A DNA stretch of 63,137 nt from Deltaproteobacteria bacterium (GTDB taxonomy: Bacteria; Desulfobacterota; Desulfobulbia; Desulfobulbales; Desulfurivibrionaceae): positions 1 to 63,137 of the forward strand of contig DUZU01000014.1 of assembly GCA_013349285.1 (NCBI GenBank). The letters run 5' to 3'. Shown here piece after piece: positions 37,744 to 49,981 of the stretch (the first letter of the stretch is position 1; every line of letters begins with the position of its first letter). The position numbers and the translations under genes were made by a program. The notes below the pieces were generated by a model. That model had not been told where the DNA came from and ran no database searches. It saw only the letters and a program-made list of their open reading frames with translations.

Positions 37744-38406
37744 TTATTTTATACATTCGGCTGCTTCACCCTCTTTTGGGCAGAGTGATATTGGCACAAT
37801 ATCTTTTATGAAATTTTTATAGTTTTCTGGTGTTACTAATGATATTGAGTTTTGAGACGAATCTGTTCGAATGGATTTATTAAAAACATAAATATCATTT
37901 TCACCATCTATTGCTAAATAATAAGATATTTCTCCTTGTCCTTTTTTTAAGCCTACGGAAGGAACATCAACAGGCAAACTTGTACACCCTATAATTGCGT
38001 GAGCGGCTTGGTGTCCATCAATTTCAGTTTCACCTAAATAGTTGAACAATATGTTGTCTTTGCATACCTTTACAATATTATTTTTATATTGATTTATTAA
38101 AAAGAAAGGCTTGTATAATTCTGACATAGAGCGATAAGCTGATATTGATATCATTTCACTGTTACTGGTCAACGTTTGACCTTTAGGTAAAAACTCATTT
38201 ATATAACTAGTAGCCAAAGTTTTTTCATTTGCACTTTCCCAATCTCTAGGTATTTTAAATTTTATTTTTTGACTAAAAATTGGAATTACTGCCCAAATCT
38301 CTTCAACATCATCTGGTATTTTATCTAATTTTTCCCAATTCCCAGCATAGCTGCTTGACGAAAAACAAAATAAAACAAAAAAACTAACCCATAGTATTAT
38401 TTTCAT
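37744..38406 (-). CDS. Secreted protein of unknown function, AT-rich
   Basis: The 220-residue product has a clear signal peptide (MKIILWVSFFVLFCFSSSSYAG). The mature part has three Cys pairs-worth of scattered Cys and no family I recognise. AGAAGAG lies before the ATG. Codon use is markedly AT-rich compared with genes outside 37-40 kb, which suggests recent acquisition. An imperfect hairpin (CACGGGAAA/TTTCCCGTG at 37694-37729) lies just past its stop. Confidence 0.7.
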   Translation of the reverse strand: MKIILWVSFFVLFCFSSSSYAGNWEKLDKIPDDVEEIWAVIPIFSQKIKFKIPRDWESANEKTLATSYINEFLPKGQTLTSNSEMISISAYRSMSELYKPFFLINQYKNNIVKVCKDNILFNYLGETEIDGHQAAHAIIGCTSLPVDVPSVGLKKGQGEISYYLAIDGENDIYVFNKSIRTDSSQNSISLVTPENYKNFIKDIVPISLCPKEGEAAECIK

Positions 38407-38645
38407 AATTTGCTCTTCTAAAAGGTTAACTATTAAATGTAAGATAAACTTTCCTTGCTCGATGTTGCCGTAATATTTCTAGGAAATTAACTTAAATCGA
38501 CAATGTTTTTTTGCCAAGCAAAAACTTACTTTATGTCAGGCATACCGATAATTCCTTACCAAAAACAAGAAAAGGCCACTGGATCTATCCAGCGGCCCTT
38601 CTCCGACCTCAGCTTTTGCCCACAATCAACAATTCGCCTTAACTC

Positions 38646-38813
38646 AAACGATCTTGATTCCCTATAGAAATTGCAGCTTATCCTTTGCCCAGCAGCCTAG
38701 CAGGCATGGCCTTAACCTTGGATTCCACGGTCCGCATATATCCTAGATCCACCTTTTCAACCAGCTCCGGCCTTTGCTCAAGGATAAGCTCCACGCAGAT
38801 CTCGGCCGCGCCC
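38646..38813. repeat. 168-bp direct repeat, left copy
   Basis: It aligns without gaps to 40131-40298, with 21 mismatches by hand count (about 87% identity). Both copies begin with the identical AACGATCTTG. Together they bracket the Fic gene. Confidence 0.9.
38677..38813 (-). pseudogene. 3' fragment of a C_GCAxxG_C_C gene
   Basis: The fragment encodes the last 44 residues of the family (from GAAEICVELILEQRPEL to LLGKG and a stop) with four substitutions relative to the intact gene at 40162. Upstream of it the frame is closed and there is no start. The retained frame and few replacements suggest a fairly recent duplication or a foreign allele's end. Confidence 0.85.
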
Positions 38814-38983
38814 TAAGATAGGGCTTTACTTTTATCGACCTAAAAACAACGTATTATTGAGCGATTTTCCTGTTTAACAATGTTTGTTTTTGTGCTACAT
38901 TATTAGTTACACTATTCAGGATTGACCGATGATAACTATCCGATCTTGCATTATTTTCTTTTTACATTTTTAGTTACATTTTA

Positions 38984-40117
38984 GTGAGCAAAACTATGAA
39001 AGAAATTATGACGTTTAAGTCTGGCAAATTTTACTTCTGTGATATTTATGATGAGGCTCAAATTAACAACCTGCTTGTGCGAGCCATGGTGCTAAATGAG
39101 ACAGTCGTTGATTTGCCAATTTTGCCCGAGCTCTCTTCACACCTAGAACCTGATATCATGTATAGCTCAATTTCTGGCACTGCCATGATTGAAGGAAACG
39201 CAATCACCGGCGAAGATGTTAAAAGAATTGCAGAAGGCGAGGATATTGTTAGTTATACCCAAAAAGACAAACAAGAAATTAAAAATTTAATAACTGCCTA
39301 TAATTGGCTGTCCGGCATTAAACCTTCGGGCGAACCATTTACTTTAACAGAAGAAATCATCAAAGAATTACATAAAATTATCACCAGCAATGTCCCACTT
39401 GAAAATAATATACCAGGGCAATACCGCAATGAAATGGTTTATGTCGGCGATAAGGCTCATGGGGGGGAATATACCCCTCCGAAAATTCTCGCAGATATTA
39501 CAAACCTAATGACAGAATTTGTTAGTTGGATCAATAGCGCGGACATAAAAGCACTTAACCCATTTATCCGTGCCGCCCTGGCCCATTACCACTTTTGCCT
39601 TATTCATCCTTTCGGAGATGGCAATGGGAGAACATCGAGAATAATTGAAGCTTTGTTGCTCCAGACTTCGAATATTAAATATGTGCCCAAAGAGATATCA
39701 AATTATTACTATCGAAATGTTGATGATTATTACATTTCCTTTTCAAGGACTATTAAACTTAAAAAAGATGTTACTCCATTTCTCGATTTTATGCTAAAAT
39801 CGTCTATCGAAAGCCTACAAGGCATTAAGGAATCGATTATTTATTTCATAAGAAAATTTACGCTAAGAGATTTTTACACATTTGAGAGAAAACATAAAAG
39901 AATTACAAAACGTCAACTTGACTTACTGTTGTTGCTTTTAGATAATCAAATTCCATTCACCCTAAAAGATTTAACAGATAAGACTCCATTCTCTATTCTC
40001 TACAGTAAAGTATCTACTCAAACTGCAAGGCGGGATCTAAAGAAATTATCCGATAATAATATTCTTCAGATATCAGATGGCAACAAATACTATTTAAACT
40101 TGCGCATACTTGGATAG
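38984..40117 (+). CDS. Fic-family protein (putative AMP transferase)
   Basis: The 377-residue protein has the Fic core motif HPFGDGNGRTSR (about residues 205-216), the full HPFxxGNGRxxR needed for AMP transfer. An N-terminal Fic_N-like part includes SSISGTAMIEGN, which resembles the inhibitory (S/T)xxxE(G/N) helix. A C-terminal winged-helix domain (KRQLDLLLLLLDNQIPF) follows. Start is GTG, or ATG at 38996. Codon use is AT-rich. The gene lies alone between two 168-bp direct repeats. No antitoxin gene is adjacent; the inhibitory motif appears to be built in. Confidence 0.92.
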   Translation: MSKTMKEIMTFKSGKFYFCDIYDEAQINNLLVRAMVLNETVVDLPILPELSSHLEPDIMYSSISGTAMIEGNAITGEDVKRIAEGEDIVSYTQKDKQEIKNLITAYNWLSGIKPSGEPFTLTEEIIKELHKIITSNVPLENNIPGQYRNEMVYVGDKAHGGEYTPPKILADITNLMTEFVSWINSADIKALNPFIRAALAHYHFCLIHPFGDGNGRTSRIIEALLLQTSNIKYVPKEISNYYYRNVDDYYISFSRTIKLKKDVTPFLDFMLKSSIESLQGIKESIIYFIRKFTLRDFYTFERKHKRITKRQLDLLLLLLDNQIPFTLKDLTDKTPFSILYSKVSTQTARRDLKKLSDNNILQISDGNKYYLNLRILG

Positions 40118-40130
40118 TGTATTGTAGTCC

Positions 40131-40298
40131 AACGATCTTGCCTCCCCATAATATTTGCAGCTTATCCTTTCCCCAACAGCCTCGCAGCCATGGCCTTGAC
40201 CTTGGACTCCTCGGTCCGCAGATAGTCCAGATCCACCTTTTCCACCAGCTCCGGCCTTTGCTCCAAGATAAGCTCCACGCAGATCTCGGCCGCACCCT
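40131..40298. repeat. 168-bp direct repeat, right copy
   Basis: This is the matching copy of 38646-38813 and includes the true 3' end of the C_GCAxxG_C_C gene plus 31 bp past its stop. The Fic stop codon is 13 bp to its left. Confidence 0.9.
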
Positions 40299-40731
40299 GG
40301 GTGAGTTGCTTGCAGGTGGCCCCCTTCTTTTCTTTCTTCAGTTTGAGCAGATTCCGGCAGCAGGTGGAGCCGTAACGCTCCTGAAACCGGTCATGCATCT
40401 GCCGGGCCACCTTGTCAAACTCCTTCTTCTTCATCCCCCCTTCAAGCCGGGGCCCCAGGAAGATGGACAAGGCCAGTTCGCCGCCGGCCAGAGCGCCGCA
40501 AACACACTCGGCGCCGCCCATCCCGTGACAGAAGGACGACCCGAGATTGGTGGCCACTTCCGGGGTAAACCCGCCGCCGAATCCCTGGTTGAGCACCAGA
40601 AGCACCGCCTCGGCACAGCAGATCTTGTGAACATCATAGATATTACCGGCCCGTTTGCCGGCGAGGATGGCCAGCTCTTCATGCTGGGGAATAGCGACCA
40701 GTGGTTTACGCTTGATCTTGAAAAATCTCAT
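40162..40731 (-). CDS. C_GCAxxG_C_C family protein
   Basis: The 189-residue protein matches the redox-type family named for its Cys pattern: ICCAEAVLLV, FCHGMGGAECVCGALAGG and STCCRNLL. These Cys may form a metal site or redox centre; the function is not established. Its 3' end is duplicated on the far side of the Fic gene. The ribosome site is weak. Confidence 0.88.
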   Translation of the reverse strand: MRFFKIKRKPLVAIPQHEELAILAGKRAGNIYDVHKICCAEAVLLVLNQGFGGGFTPEVATNLGSSFCHGMGGAECVCGALAGGELALSIFLGPRLEGGMKKKEFDKVARQMHDRFQERYGSTCCRNLLKLKKEKKGATCKQLTQGAAEICVELILEQRPELVEKVDLDYLRTEESKVKAMAARLLGKG

Positions 40732-40803
40732 AATCTCTTATCTTTTTTTGGTTAACAAGTTTAAATAGTTACCATCAAATTTCAGCCAGGTTGAGAAAAG
40801 TCC

Positions 40804-40901
40804 TGTGGGGACGGCTTCAGCCGCGAACAATGATCAGCCGATTTACTATACGGCTTAAGGCCCTCAAGTGATTTTATTCGCGAATAAATTCGCTCCCACC
40901 C
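40804..40901. repeat. Pair of REP-like palindromes
   Basis: A GTGGGGACGGCTTCAGCCGC palindrome at 40804-40828 is followed by the inverted element TTCGCGAATAAATTCGCTCC at 40877-40901. This is the head-to-head arrangement of REP pairs (BIMEs). Very similar DNA occurs at 59416-59439. It lies 3' of clpB. Confidence 0.75.
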
Positions 40902-40943
40902 CAAAACAGTCCCAGGCAATCTGCCATATCGCTACCAGCCTTG

Positions 40944-43532
<2,589 letters not shown>

Positions 43533-43842
43533 CTCTGATTCTCCTTCACACAGATCTTGTAACAACGCCGGCCATCTCTAAACAGCGTACCGTATTTCCC
43601 GACAAAGATGAGAAATTACCGCCGGTCCTTATTTTAATTTTACAAGAACGTAAGTTCGCCCATAAATCATGTCAAGAGGGCATAACCTCTCTATTTACCC
43701 CAAGGCTCACGACAAGAACAGCCTGCAACCCTGCATCTTTTATGCGTGGAAGAGTCCGAGCAAACTTGCTATAGTTTACCTAACAATATTTTCCCCAATC
43801 CAGGGTTGAACAATAAAACCCCCCACATAGGCAATTATTACC
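43533..43842. other. Divergent intergenic region between clpB and the B-box gene
   Basis: The 310 bp hold the likely clpB promoter and no gene. The right part, before the B-box gene, is AT-rich. Confidence 0.5.
43647..43675 (-). promoter_or_regulatory. Candidate clpB promoter
   Basis: Read on the minus strand, TTGACA is followed after 17 bp by TACGTT. The -35 box is perfect; the -10 box is poor, so an alternative sigma factor cannot be excluded. It lies about 115 bp before the clpB start. Confidence 0.4.
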
Positions 43843-45258
43843 ATGGCTTCATTCTGCAAATATCATCCCAGCCAGGCGGCCCACTTTGTCTGCGAACGCT
43901 GCGACACCCACCTCTGCCCGGAGTGTGTTTCGCTGCGCGAACATAAACTTTACAATACCATCAAGACCGCCCATTTCTGCCCGATATGCAACATCCCCCT
44001 TCAATCGCTGGGCGTGGGCCACCTGATCGCCCCCTTCTGGACCAGGCTGCCCCAGTTTTTCCTCTACCCCTTCAAGGGCCATGCCCTTTTTCTGATTATC
44101 GCCATGGCCGCGGTCGGCATTTTTTTAGGCAACTCCATCCTCTTCCTGCTGTTCAGCACGGTAATCCTCATTAAATACTCATATGCGGCCCTGACCAGCA
44201 CCGCCCAGGGCAGACTGAGCCCGCCGGAGCTTGGCGGCGAGATGATCAACGCCGACATCAGCCCCGCCTTCAAGCAGCTCGGCCTGATCGCCATCAATGC
44301 TTTTCTTTTTTTCTGGATCGCCCAAAGCCTGGGCCAGGCCCCGGCCTTGATCTTTTTGCTGCTGGCCGTGCTCGGCATACCGGCGATGATCATGATCCTG
44401 GCCTGCAGCAACAGCGTTTTGAAAGCGATCAACCCCTTGGTTTTTGTGCCGGTGATCTGGCGGGTGGGCTGGCCCTACCTGCTCATGTATTTTTTTCTGA
44501 TTCTCCTCTACGGCGCCCCCTCGGCCCTGGCTTATTACCTTTTCAAACTGTTGCCCGATTTCCTGGCCAGATTTCTGACCATGGCCGGCCAACAATACTA
44601 CACCATCATGTGCTACAACCTGATGGGCTATGTCCTGTTGCAATACCACGAAGTGCTGGGCTACCAGGTGAATTATGAGGATTTTGTCAGCCAGTTGCCG
44701 GTAACTAAAAAGGGCTGCGCCGCCAATAACGACAAGCCCTTGACCGAGGTCGACATCCTGATTAAAGAGGGGAAATTTGATGAGGCCTTAGCGGCGCTGC
44801 AAAGAGAGCTCCAGCAGAACAGCCAGGATAAGGAACTTGCCGGCCGCTATTACAAATTACTCAAAGCCGGCGGCAAACAGCAGGAGCTTATCAACTTTGC
44901 CCCGGATTACCTGAAGATCCTGCTGGCAGCCAACGACAAAAAAACAATCCGCCAGGTCTACAAGGAGTGCCTAAAGCTCAATGGCAAATTGCCCTTGCCG
45001 GCGGAGGCCCTGTACCATATTGCCGCCACCCTCAACAAAGAAGGCGACCCACAGTCGTCCCTGGCCGCATATCTGCGGATCACCAAGGAGCACCCCAAAC
45101 ACGAGCTGCTGCCCGACTCATATTTCCACATCGCCAAACTGCTCAACGAACGGCTGGGCAAACCGGAACAGGCCAGGGAGATCCTGACCGTTCTCATCCG
45201 GAAATTTACCAACCATGACATCGGCCGAGCAGCCAAGGCTTACACGGAAGGGCTCTAA
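43843..45258 (+). CDS. B-box zinc-finger, multi-TM, TPR protein
   Basis: The 471-residue protein starts with a zinc-binding region that resembles a B-box (CKYHPSQAAHFVCERCDTHL, CPEC, CPIC). About six TM helices follow (80-270) and the C-terminus carries TPR-like repeats (300-470). This plan is seen in Desulfobacterota genomes, without a known function that I can give. It faces a rhomboid-TPR gene that ends 9 bp away on the other strand. Confidence 0.8.
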   Translation: MASFCKYHPSQAAHFVCERCDTHLCPECVSLREHKLYNTIKTAHFCPICNIPLQSLGVGHLIAPFWTRLPQFFLYPFKGHALFLIIAMAAVGIFLGNSILFLLFSTVILIKYSYAALTSTAQGRLSPPELGGEMINADISPAFKQLGLIAINAFLFFWIAQSLGQAPALIFLLLAVLGIPAMIMILACSNSVLKAINPLVFVPVIWRVGWPYLLMYFFLILLYGAPSALAYYLFKLLPDFLARFLTMAGQQYYTIMCYNLMGYVLLQYHEVLGYQVNYEDFVSQLPVTKKGCAANNDKPLTEVDILIKEGKFDEALAALQRELQQNSQDKELAGRYYKLLKAGGKQQELINFAPDYLKILLAANDKKTIRQVYKECLKLNGKLPLPAEALYHIAATLNKEGDPQSSLAAYLRITKEHPKHELLPDSYFHIAKLLNERLGKPEQAREILTVLIRKFTNHDIGRAAKAYTEGL

Positions 45259-45267
45259 GGCCGGCGA

Positions 45268-46740
45268 TCAGGAGGATTGCGGCAAGGCCTGGGCGGCACG
45301 GGCCTCGGCTGCCTCTGGAAAACGGGCGCAGAGGATTTTCAGACATTGCCGGCCCTGCTCCTCCTGGCCCTGGGCTCGGTAGGCCTTGGCCAGACGCAAC
45401 AGGCTTTCCGGCACCCGGGCAAAGGTGGCGTTGTGTTTTAGGAGATGGGCCATGATAAGCCGAGCCTCGGGCAGTAAGCGCTGCTCGCAAAAAGCATGGA
45501 CCAGCCGGCAGTTTATCTCAGGGGAGAGGCCATTTTCCTTGACCAGACCGCTGTACTCCCCGGCCACCTTTACCATTTGCGGAAAACCGGCCCGGTTGGC
45601 GCCCAAAACCCCAAGCAACCGATTGGCGCTTTGCTGAAACCCCTCGCTCCGCGGCTCGATCTTTTCAAGGTTAAACAGATGGGTAATCACCTCGATATTG
45701 TTGCGATCAAGGGCCAGAGCTTGCTCCAAGCTTAACCGGGCCTTGGTAAAATCAAGGGCGGCCATGGCCTGCAGGCCCTGCTCAACATGTTTTTCAATCT
45801 CTTTTTGGGGGGCATCCGGCGCCAACCTCTCCGGAAGCGGCCCCAGAAACTTAAGCTGCGCAAAGCCCAGCAGGGCGCCGCCGACCAGGCCGCCGATATG
45901 GGCGACATAGGCGACATTGCTGGTCCCCCCTAAAAAAAGCTGATAAAATTCCTGCCCCAACCACAAAGGCAGCAGCAGCACGGCCGGAACCTTTAAGTAA
46001 TCAAAATAAAAACCGAGAAACAAAAATATCCTGACCCGTTGCCTGAAATAGATAACGGTGTAGGCCCCCATCATGCCGGCGATGGCCCCGGAGGCCCCGA
46101 CCAGCGGGGTCGCGCTGTCGCGATAGATCATCCCGAAAAAGACCCCGGCGAGCAAACCGGTCAACAGATAGCCGGCCAGGTAATACCGCCGCTTACAGGC
46201 CATTTCCAGCATACAGCCCACCAGCCAGAGAAAAACCATATTGCCGACCAGATGACCCGCCCCGCCGTGGAGAAACATATAGCTGAGCAAGGTCTTGCCA
46301 AAACCATAGGCTGGGCGGTAGCCCCAACTCCAGGAGACAACCCGGGCCAGCCTGGCCTCGAATTCGCGGCGAAAATCCCGCCACTCGGCATAATGCGGAT
46401 CAGCCGGCGTGATAATTTCCCCGGCCCGCAGCGCCTTATTAAAAACAGGATCCTCTTCGATCGCCTGCCAGAAGCCAACCCGGCCACGGGGTTCGGCAGG
46501 GTCGAACTGCCGCATCGCCTGCAGATCATCATTGCGCTCCGCCCCGGCCAGAAAAACAAGATACTCATCCGCCTCCACCTTGGCCATGGCTGACTCGGAG
46601 TAATAAGTAAGCGCCGCATCCAGGTTCTTGCTGTCGCCCAGCTGAAAATTAAAAAAAACCACGCAATTGATCACAATCAAAACGATTGTCACCAAGGGCG
46701 GATTTCGCCAGCTCATATTTTGCGTAAGGGGTATTATCAT
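45268..46740 (-). CDS. Rhomboid-family intramembrane serine protease with TPR tail
   Basis: The 490-residue protein has a TM near the N-terminus (PPLVTIVLIVINCVVFF), the rhomboid core with nucleophile Ser in VGASGAIAGMMGAY and the catalytic His in YVAHIGGLVGGALLG, and a C-terminal TPR-like helical region (about 320-490). A long loop after the first TM is charged. I start at the internal ATG (MIIPLTQNMSWRNPP), because the longer frame begins with TTG and a Pro-rich tail. Confidence 0.88.
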   Translation of the reverse strand: MIIPLTQNMSWRNPPLVTIVLIVINCVVFFNFQLGDSKNLDAALTYYSESAMAKVEADEYLVFLAGAERNDDLQAMRQFDPAEPRGRVGFWQAIEEDPVFNKALRAGEIITPADPHYAEWRDFRREFEARLARVVSWSWGYRPAYGFGKTLLSYMFLHGGAGHLVGNMVFLWLVGCMLEMACKRRYYLAGYLLTGLLAGVFFGMIYRDSATPLVGASGAIAGMMGAYTVIYFRQRVRIFLFLGFYFDYLKVPAVLLLPLWLGQEFYQLFLGGTSNVAYVAHIGGLVGGALLGFAQLKFLGPLPERLAPDAPQKEIEKHVEQGLQAMAALDFTKARLSLEQALALDRNNIEVITHLFNLEKIEPRSEGFQQSANRLLGVLGANRAGFPQMVKVAGEYSGLVKENGLSPEINCRLVHAFCEQRLLPEARLIMAHLLKHNATFARVPESLLRLAKAYRAQGQEEQGRQCLKILCARFPEAAEARAAQALPQSS

Positions 46741-46839
46741 AAAATTATCGTTATATGCGGGCAACCATGACGCCGGCGGCGGCAATCAATTGTCCGAAAA
46801 GTCGCCGGCGGCTCACAAAGGAGCAACGCCAACCATGGA

Positions 46840-49788
46840 TCAGGCTTGGTGGTTGAGAACCTCCCGCACCTTGGCGGCAAGGAAATCAGCGGCAAAGGGT
46901 TTATGGATAAAGACCACCCCGGTGCGCTTCAGTTCGCTGGGGTCGATAACCTTATCACTGTAACCGGACATCAAAATCACCTTGATATCTCTTTTTTTGG
47001 CCAAAAAAGACCTGGCAATATCCCAACCACTGATGCCGGGCATCACATAATCGGTCAGCAACAAGTCAATCTCGCCATCATCAACCATATTCAAGGCCGC
47101 ATCCCCGGACGCCGCCAACAAAACCCGGTAACCGAGAATCTCCAAGGTTTCGCCGATCATCTCGCGGATCGACTCATCATCATCGACCACGAGCACGGTT
47201 TCCCGGCCCCGAGGCATGGGGCCTTCCTGGAAATGAACACGGTCATCCTCGATCTCCCCTTCAACTATCGGGAAAAATATCTTAAACGTCGTGCCCTTAC
47301 CCAGTTCACTGTAGACATAGATATGACCGTTATGCTGCTTGACGATCCCGTGAACCATGGCCAGCCCCAACCCGGTCCCCTTACCCACGTCCTTGGTGGT
47401 AAAGAAAGGTTCAAACATTTTATCGCGCACCCCGGCGGGAATCCCGGTGCCGCTATCGGCGACAATCAACATCGCATAGCGCCCCGGCTCCACTTCACTG
47501 TGGCTCCTGGCATAGCGGCTGTCCAAGGTCATGGTCGATGCCTCAATGAGCAAGGTCCCGCCCATGGGCATGGCATCCTTGGCATTAATCGCGAGATTCA
47601 TGATAATCTGCTCGATCTGAATCGGATCGGCCATGATATTGGCCTCGGTCGAGCCAACCTGCACCTGCAGCTGGATATCGTCGCCGATCACCCTTTCAAT
47701 CATCCGGGAAACCCGACTCACCAAGGCGCCAAGGTCAACGGCCTGCATCTCCAGCACCTGCTTCCGACTGAAGGTGAGCAGCTGCCGGGTGAGGCCGGAG
47801 GCGCTGGTGGCGGCGGCAATCATCGCCTCCACGTATCTGCGCAGCGGTTCATCCTCACTCATTTTCAACTTGATAATACCGGCGTAACCGAGGATGGCGG
47901 TCAACTGATTGTTGAAATCATGGGCCACCCCGCCCGCCAACCGGCCGACCGCCTCCATCTTCTGCGCCTGCAGCAGTTGGCCTTCCAGATTTTTCCGCTC
48001 ACTGATATCCTTGAAAACAACCACGGCTCCGACTATTTGGCCGCCCTCCCGCACCGGGGTCGATACATATTCCACGGCAAAACTGGTGCCGTCCTTGCGC
48101 CAGAAGATATCGTCATCAACCTGACAGACCTCGCCGTAAATCATACTCTGCAGAATTGGACAATCCTTGCGGGAAAAGATGCTCCCATCTTTTTTGGTGT
48201 GATGAAACAAATCGTGCTGATGATGGCCGACAATCTCCTCCACCGCAAAACCGGTAAGCTCCGCGGTTTTGGCGTTGGCAAAGGTGGTATTGCCGTCCAT
48301 ATCCACATCGTAAATCCCGGCCCCGGCCGCATCGAGCAACAGGCCATAGCGATGATGCAGACTTTCCAGGGCCGCTTCGGCCTTACGCCGCAACGAGATA
48401 TCCCGGAAAATCTCGATGACGGTGGGTTGATCTTCATTGAGCAGGGCCGGGTTGGCGGTACAATGATATACAGCCTTGCTCCCGTCCGCCAGCTCGATAA
48501 GAATTTCAGCCTCATGCACTTGCCAATCGGCAAAGGCCTTGACCGTGGGGCAAAGATGTTGCTGATCCGCTGACCCATAGGGGCAGCCGACCACCTCATA
48601 ACACGGCCGGCCGATGATGGCGTTGGCGTCCCGACCCCAGGCATTTTCATTGGCCCAGACAAGGCGGAAATTCTTATCCACCATGGTGATATGATCACCA
48701 AGAGAGGTAAGCATGGCCTTCAATTTTGTTTCGCTGGCCCGCAGAGCCTCCCCCACCCGCTTGCGCTCCGCAACCTCCTCGGTCAATTCACCAATCAACT
48801 CTTTCTGCTGTTGCCTTGATTGATCAAGGGCGCCGATCAATCGGCCGAAACTGAAATACAAAACGAGCCAGGACGCAACAAGCAGGGCGGTGGTAAAGAG
48901 AACCGAATCCCAGATATACCTATTTTTGCGGTCTGTCAAAAACGTGATATCCTGGAGGGCGATCACCCCGCCGATGGACTCGCCATGGTAATTTTTCAAC
49001 AAGGCCTGACGATGGATAATATAATTCTTACCATCTATTTCAATAAACGCCTGGTCGCCTTCCAAGTCAAAATCGTCGGGCAATTGCCTAAAGAGCTCCG
49101 CCTCTTTATAAACCAGAATCTGGTTACCGAGTTTTCTCTTGGCATCCTTGTTCAGGGTGGCCTTTTGCCAATTCTTCTCGTTATAATAAAGGGCGACCTC
49201 CACCTTAAACCGTTCGACAATGGTGGCCGCCAGCTGCTCGGCCAAAATTCCCACCTCAAGCAGCCCCACGTACTGTTTCTCATAAAAAACAGGCTGAATT
49301 ACCCGGAAAAATGCGCCGTAACGGCCAATCTCAAATCCGGCCACCTGCTTCTGCACCTGATGAACATACTGGGCGGCCGGCCTAATCTTGCGCAGGTCGT
49401 CGCCGAAAAAATCAGGCTTATGCATACGCAAAAAAGATTTGCCGTTGGGCTCATGGAAATGCATGACATCGAGAAAGGGGGTTTCTTCCCTGAAATCCTG
49501 ATAGGTGGGCGCGGTAAGCCTGAGGAGTTTTTCACGATCCCTTGCGGCAAAAGCAGCCACAATATCGGTGCGAACCTCGGCAATATTCCGCAGGCGCATG
49601 CTGTAAATATCAAAGAGATTCTTGCGGATCGAGCCTAAAAGATAGGTGAATTCCTCGCTGTTCGCCTGGAGCAAGCGCGCGGTTTCGGCTTTATGACCAC
49701 TGATGCCGGCATAGAGATGAAATCCGGACAAAGCGATCATCAGCACGGTAACCACAAAAATAACTTTATTTTTGGTGTCCATAACCAT
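46840..49788 (-). CDS. Membrane hybrid histidine kinase with intact receiver
   Basis: The 982-residue protein has TM1 at about 8-28, a periplasmic cache-like domain (40-285), TM2 (about 290-315), two PAS domains, HisKA with H623 in [11 protein letters not shown], HATPase_c ([13 protein letters not shown]) and a C-terminal receiver with DDDESIR and [10 protein letters not shown] intact. The second PAS closely resembles that of the kinase at 55401 (shared HHT, CPI and FWRKDG segments), so the two are paralogues. The first codon is either ATG (49788) or a TTG 6 bp before it; GGAG lies upstream of both. Confidence 0.9.
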   Translation of the reverse strand: MVMDTKNKVIFVVTVLMIALSGFHLYAGISGHKAETARLLQANSEEFTYLLGSIRKNLFDIYSMRLRNIAEVRTDIVAAFAARDREKLLRLTAPTYQDFREETPFLDVMHFHEPNGKSFLRMHKPDFFGDDLRKIRPAAQYVHQVQKQVAGFEIGRYGAFFRVIQPVFYEKQYVGLLEVGILAEQLAATIVERFKVEVALYYNEKNWQKATLNKDAKRKLGNQILVYKEAELFRQLPDDFDLEGDQAFIEIDGKNYIIHRQALLKNYHGESIGGVIALQDITFLTDRKNRYIWDSVLFTTALLVASWLVLYFSFGRLIGALDQSRQQQKELIGELTEEVAERKRVGEALRASETKLKAMLTSLGDHITMVDKNFRLVWANENAWGRDANAIIGRPCYEVVGCPYGSADQQHLCPTVKAFADWQVHEAEILIELADGSKAVYHCTANPALLNEDQPTVIEIFRDISLRRKAEAALESLHHRYGLLLDAAGAGIYDVDMDGNTTFANAKTAELTGFAVEEIVGHHQHDLFHHTKKDGSIFSRKDCPILQSMIYGEVCQVDDDIFWRKDGTSFAVEYVSTPVREGGQIVGAVVVFKDISERKNLEGQLLQAQKMEAVGRLAGGVAHDFNNQLTAILGYAGIIKLKMSEDEPLRRYVEAMIAAATSASGLTRQLLTFSRKQVLEMQAVDLGALVSRVSRMIERVIGDDIQLQVQVGSTEANIMADPIQIEQIIMNLAINAKDAMPMGGTLLIEASTMTLDSRYARSHSEVEPGRYAMLIVADSGTGIPAGVRDKMFEPFFTTKDVGKGTGLGLAMVHGIVKQHNGHIYVYSELGKGTTFKIFFPIVEGEIEDDRVHFQEGPMPRGRETVLVVDDDESIREMIGETLEILGYRVLLAASGDAALNMVDDGEIDLLLTDYVMPGISGWDIARSFLAKKRDIKVILMSGYSDKVIDPSELKRTGVVFIHKPFAADFLAAKVREVLNHQA

Positions 49789-49981
49789 CGACAATACCGC
49801 TCCGAATCCCTATCCGCCGCCAAGCGGCCAGCCCGACCCAACCAAGACCGGATCTCTTTTCACCTAATACATAGTAACCCGGCGTCAAACAATCTGGCAA
49901 ATTTATTCTGACTGAAAACAGAGAAGTTTTTACGGCGGACCAAAAGGCCTCAGCCCGCTAACCGCTTGATGCCGCGGGCGA

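Larger units (their letters stand above)
38407..38983. other. Intergenic region holding a duplicated gene fragment
   Basis: The 577 bp are AT-rich except for the stretch 38646-38813, which is a diverged copy of the 3' end of the C_GCAxxG_C_C gene. A small hairpin (GGCC..CTGGAT/ATCCAG..GGCC) sits at about 38574-38597. The segment 38814-38983 is AT-rich and should hold the promoter of the Fic gene. Confidence 0.6.

Noticed and set aside
43533-43842. CIRCE or sigma-32 element upstream of clpB
   Set aside because: No TTAGCACTC inverted repeat, and the only good -35 box lacks a CCCCAT-type partner.
46846-48573. 575-codon plus-strand frame opposite the hybrid kinase
   Set aside because: It is an antisense frame of a well-supported kinase gene with no recognisable protein features.
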